In this document: positions 62,901 through 64,000 of the stretch, one piece after another
Layout of the letters: every line of letters starts with the position of its first letter
Numbering within the stretch: the stretch's first letter is position 1
Assembly: GCF_010725055.1 (NCBI RefSeq)
Contig: NZ_BJKB01000005.1
Span: forward strand, 1 to 64,000
DNA: 64,000 nucleotides
Source of the DNA: Gelidibacter japonicus
GTDB lineage: Bacteria; Bacteroidota; Bacteroidia; Flavobacteriales; Flavobacteriaceae
Direction of reading: 5' to 3'
Notes under the pieces: model-generated
Database searches by the model: none
What the model saw: only the letters and a program-made list of their open reading frames with translations
Told to the model about the DNA's origin: nothing
Position numbers and translations under genes: made by a program

Positions 62901-63045
62901 CCTTACTCGTGTTCTTGATATACACTGAAGCCCCTGAAACCGGCAAACCTTTCTCGTCAATGACCTTTCCGGTCAAGATCCGCTCTTGGGCAAAAGCTTG
63001 AAATCCCATAAAGCAGAGTAAAATTAAAAGTAATCGTTTTTCCAT
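59950..63045 (-). CDS. SusC/RagA-family TonB-dependent transporter
   Basis: 1031 aa. After a signal peptide ending in FAQ come a carboxypeptidase-regulatory-like domain (LTGKVIDEKGLPVSGASVYIKN), the plug (EDIASVTILKGPEAAALYG, ASGAIVITTKRG near residue 250) and a long barrel ending in FGLKVGF. First gene of the operon susC-susD-DUF4397. The nearby GH20 suggests an amino-sugar glycan as substrate. Confidence 0.93.
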   Translation of the reverse strand: MEKRLLLILLCFMGFQAFAQERILTGKVIDEKGLPVSGASVYIKNTSKGTVSNMDGNFTFAAPDNNDAVLVISSIGFDTQEITIGTRTRFDVTLKEDLEGLDEVVVTALGIKQEKKALGYAVTEIKGSTLAETQRENFINGLAGRVAGVEVNSTSGLPGSSSSIVIRGISSLSGNNQPLFVVDGLPISNNTTATSVFASSLNTATSFENRGIDFTNRGADINPEDIASVTILKGPEAAALYGIEAASGAIVITTKRGQAGTPRIDYSTSMRVDRIVEYPEIQQVYDRGANGYTEEGNEELYYFGQPYPAGTQFYDNVKSFFRDAYSQKHNISVSGGSEKTQYRVSASNTSSEGFIPNTSLEKLNLTSALTAEFNRFLSADVTFDYTRSDNDQTFRGTGGPLLHLLLWPSTDDASNYLTPSGKRRDYAEYANAVENPFFNVNKNILNSLTDRYKLNTSVTVTPLNWLKFVGQVGIDYFTTKSTIVRHPESNTGKSRNGIFDQALVTTRNLTFQYYTQITPPKLLNDKITTDIKIGSAVYDYNTFSAAAGGENFQAPDLWSINNTDLKTHRAFNNLTERRLVGAFATFNANYDNMLFLSLTARNDWSSTLPKKNNSFFYPSAGLSFVFTELEPLKGIKDVLSYGKLRASIAQVGKDANPYNIRPFYTNALTTGGGFRYGFTGPSLDLRPEMTTSYEYGIELKLFKNRLGFDVTYFNKKSVDQIVQNLRLSYATGFVLMTFNAGEIQNEGIEFQLNATPVRTDNFSWDILANYTQNKSELVKLPGDVQEFYNSDTWLYGNVRVGSRVGGPLTTFTGYDYQRNDQGEVLINPSNGLPILNTSEWIIVGDRNPKFTMGLTNTFRYKNFSLNFLLDFRVGGDVYNATEHYLTTRGLSKRTLDREVPRIVTGVLKDGNENSANPTENNIPIDLYRNSTYWSSIYPHQSFIEKDINWVRLRDVTLGYNLPSSFLDRTKFLRSASLFITGTDLFLFTNYSGLDPVANGNSAAVGGAGGAGLDYGNFPLPRGLNFGLKVGF

Positions 63046-63623
63046 AATGTGAACCCCTTTAATAAATTGTTATTAGTTGATATTGAAATATTCAAATTGC
63101 ACGGCACTATTTGACTAAGCAATTTTAGACAATCAATATTAAGGATTTTTTTCTTAAAAAATGTTAAAATTGCAGATTTTTTACGAAAAAAACCAAAAAT
63201 ATGCACATTTTATGAGGCTTATTTCGACATTTATGCCATATTTATACCTCAAACACGCATTTTTAGAAATTTGATAAAAGATAGATATGGCAGTGATTAG
63301 CGTTTTTTTCATTAATAATATAAGCCTCGGCCCATAAAACCCATTTATGAAATCAACCCTAAGGAAAGATTGCCGTTTGTTTACAACAGACATCACAAAA
63401 GATTTGGATGAAGGGTTTTCCTCCATCTTCATGCAATCAAAATCTTATCAGAATATGATGATGGACTATTAACAGAGAAAGAAAGATCGGTCAGGATCAA
63501 TAATAGATCTTAAACATGAGCGACGTCGTGTTATACTTATCTAATCTGTGCCGCTAATTCTTATATCAGATGTTAAGATATATAGATTGAGAGATCAAAT
63601 GAATGCTCACAAATGCACACTTA
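63046..63623. other. Intergenic region upstream of the second susC
   Basis: About 580 A+T-rich bases between the GH20 end and susC. On the minus strand TATTTTTG (63201-63194) fits the -7 element, but no TTTG is found at the right distance. The two small ORFs here (63024-63206, 63181-63432) look like chance. Confidence 0.45.
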
Positions 63624-64000
63624 TTATGGATTAAGTTCTGGTGCAGGATAAAAGTCTATTTCCAGAGCTTCCAGTCTCGATTTATGCAGGCTTAAACGTT
63701 TGGAAAACTCTTTAAAATCATCGTGGGACGACGACCAGCCAATTTCCGCAACCGCCATCAATCGAGGCCAAAGTCGGTTGTCCAACATGGCATCCGAAAC
63801 TACCAACTCTGTCCATACGGGTGCCTCCAGTCCAATGATTTCGTCGGCCTTATCGTTGAAATTATAAACATCTTCCAATGACACACCAGATTTTTGACAC
63901 CAGTTGTTGGTTTTTTCCTGTCCGGTTACATTGGCATGGTCAAAGTAAAAACTCGTGCAAATGGACTCAATAACTTTTGATTTTTTTAAGGGTGTAGTTT
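63624..64000 (-). CDS. Glycoside hydrolase family 20 (beta-N-acetylhexosaminidase), 3' end
   Basis: Partial gene that begins beyond the right window edge; about 125 C-terminal residues are visible. The IIGLEAPVWTELV motif followed by NRLWPRLMAVAEIGWSS and DFKEFSKRL is the typical end of the GH20 barrel (substrate-contacting Trp and Glu). The enzyme removes terminal GlcNAc or GalNAc. The frame stays open to base 64000, so the apparent internal start near 63884 is not a true start. Confidence 0.85.
   Translation of the reverse strand, partial: TTPLKKSKVIESICTSFYFDHANVTGQEKTNNWCQKSGVSLEDVYNFNDKADEIIGLEAPVWTELVVSDAMLDNRLWPRLMAVAEIGWSSSHDDFKEFSKRLSLHKSRLEALEIDFYPAPELNP

Noticed and set aside
63181-63432. 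83-codon minus-strand ORF upstream of susC
   Set aside because: A+T-driven open frame with no family resemblance, in a probable promoter region.

Overview
The window looks like the chromosome of a Bacteroidota member, most likely a marine Flavobacteriaceae. The evidence is two SusC/SusD outer-membrane pairs, many lipoprotein signal peptides with Bacteroidota-style lipoboxes, promoters fitting the TTTG / TAnnTTTG consensus, a GHL10 pair, RAYT and REP-like repeats, and low G+C. Genus and species cannot be read from the sequence alone. No rRNA, intact tRNA or CRISPR array was seen.

Left edge (1-5.9 kb): a type I restriction-modification fragment (hsdM followed by an AlbA_2/Schlafen-type ATPase gene; hsdS and hsdR are not in the window), about 1 kb of gene-poor DNA, then an insertion sequence (4083-5729) with 15-bp terminal inverted repeats, 4-bp target duplications and a transposase broken by two lesions.

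Ribose island (5.9-28 kb), visibly A+T-richer than the DNA to its right: transcribed leftward are ribokinase, SusC, SusD, three exported ADP-ribosylglycohydrolase-family enzymes, two double-domain esterases, a DUF4595-like lipoprotein and a GRP-family sugar porter. I read this as a ribose or ADP-riboside scavenging locus related to the rus locus described in Bacteroides thetaiotaomicron, with an unusual enzyme set. Upstream on the same strand is a compact citrate module (SLC13-type carrier, CitD-CitE fusion, CitF), and divergent from that a 509-aa helical-repeat protein that may be the locus regulator. A degenerate tRNA-like remnant lies at the right edge, near 28.0 kb.

Core-like region (28-41.7 kb): an outer-membrane barrel protein, a methyltransferase, a GHL10 lipoprotein, a HARE-HTH/GIY-YIG protein, a RAYT pseudogene containing its own REP-like palindrome, a frameshifted flavodoxin, tyrosyl-tRNA synthetase behind a candidate Tyr-rich leader-peptide attenuator, an NlpC/P60 lipoprotein, a MATE exporter and an amidase lipoprotein.

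Fatty-acid region (41.9-51.8 kb): acyl-CoA ligase, class III CoA-transferase, thioesterase, acyl-CoA dehydrogenase, FadJ-like multifunctional enzyme and thiolase, all leftward. The thiolase promoter carries two near-identical palindromic sites. Divergent from it are a transglutaminase-like protein and a TetR-family regulator, separated by a MITE-like hairpin.

Right end (51.9-64 kb): a SWIM/SNF2 helicase, a second GHL10 lipoprotein, then a SusC-SusD-DUF4397 operon and the 3' end of a GH20 hexosaminidase, suggesting an amino-sugar glycan utilisation locus that continues beyond the window.
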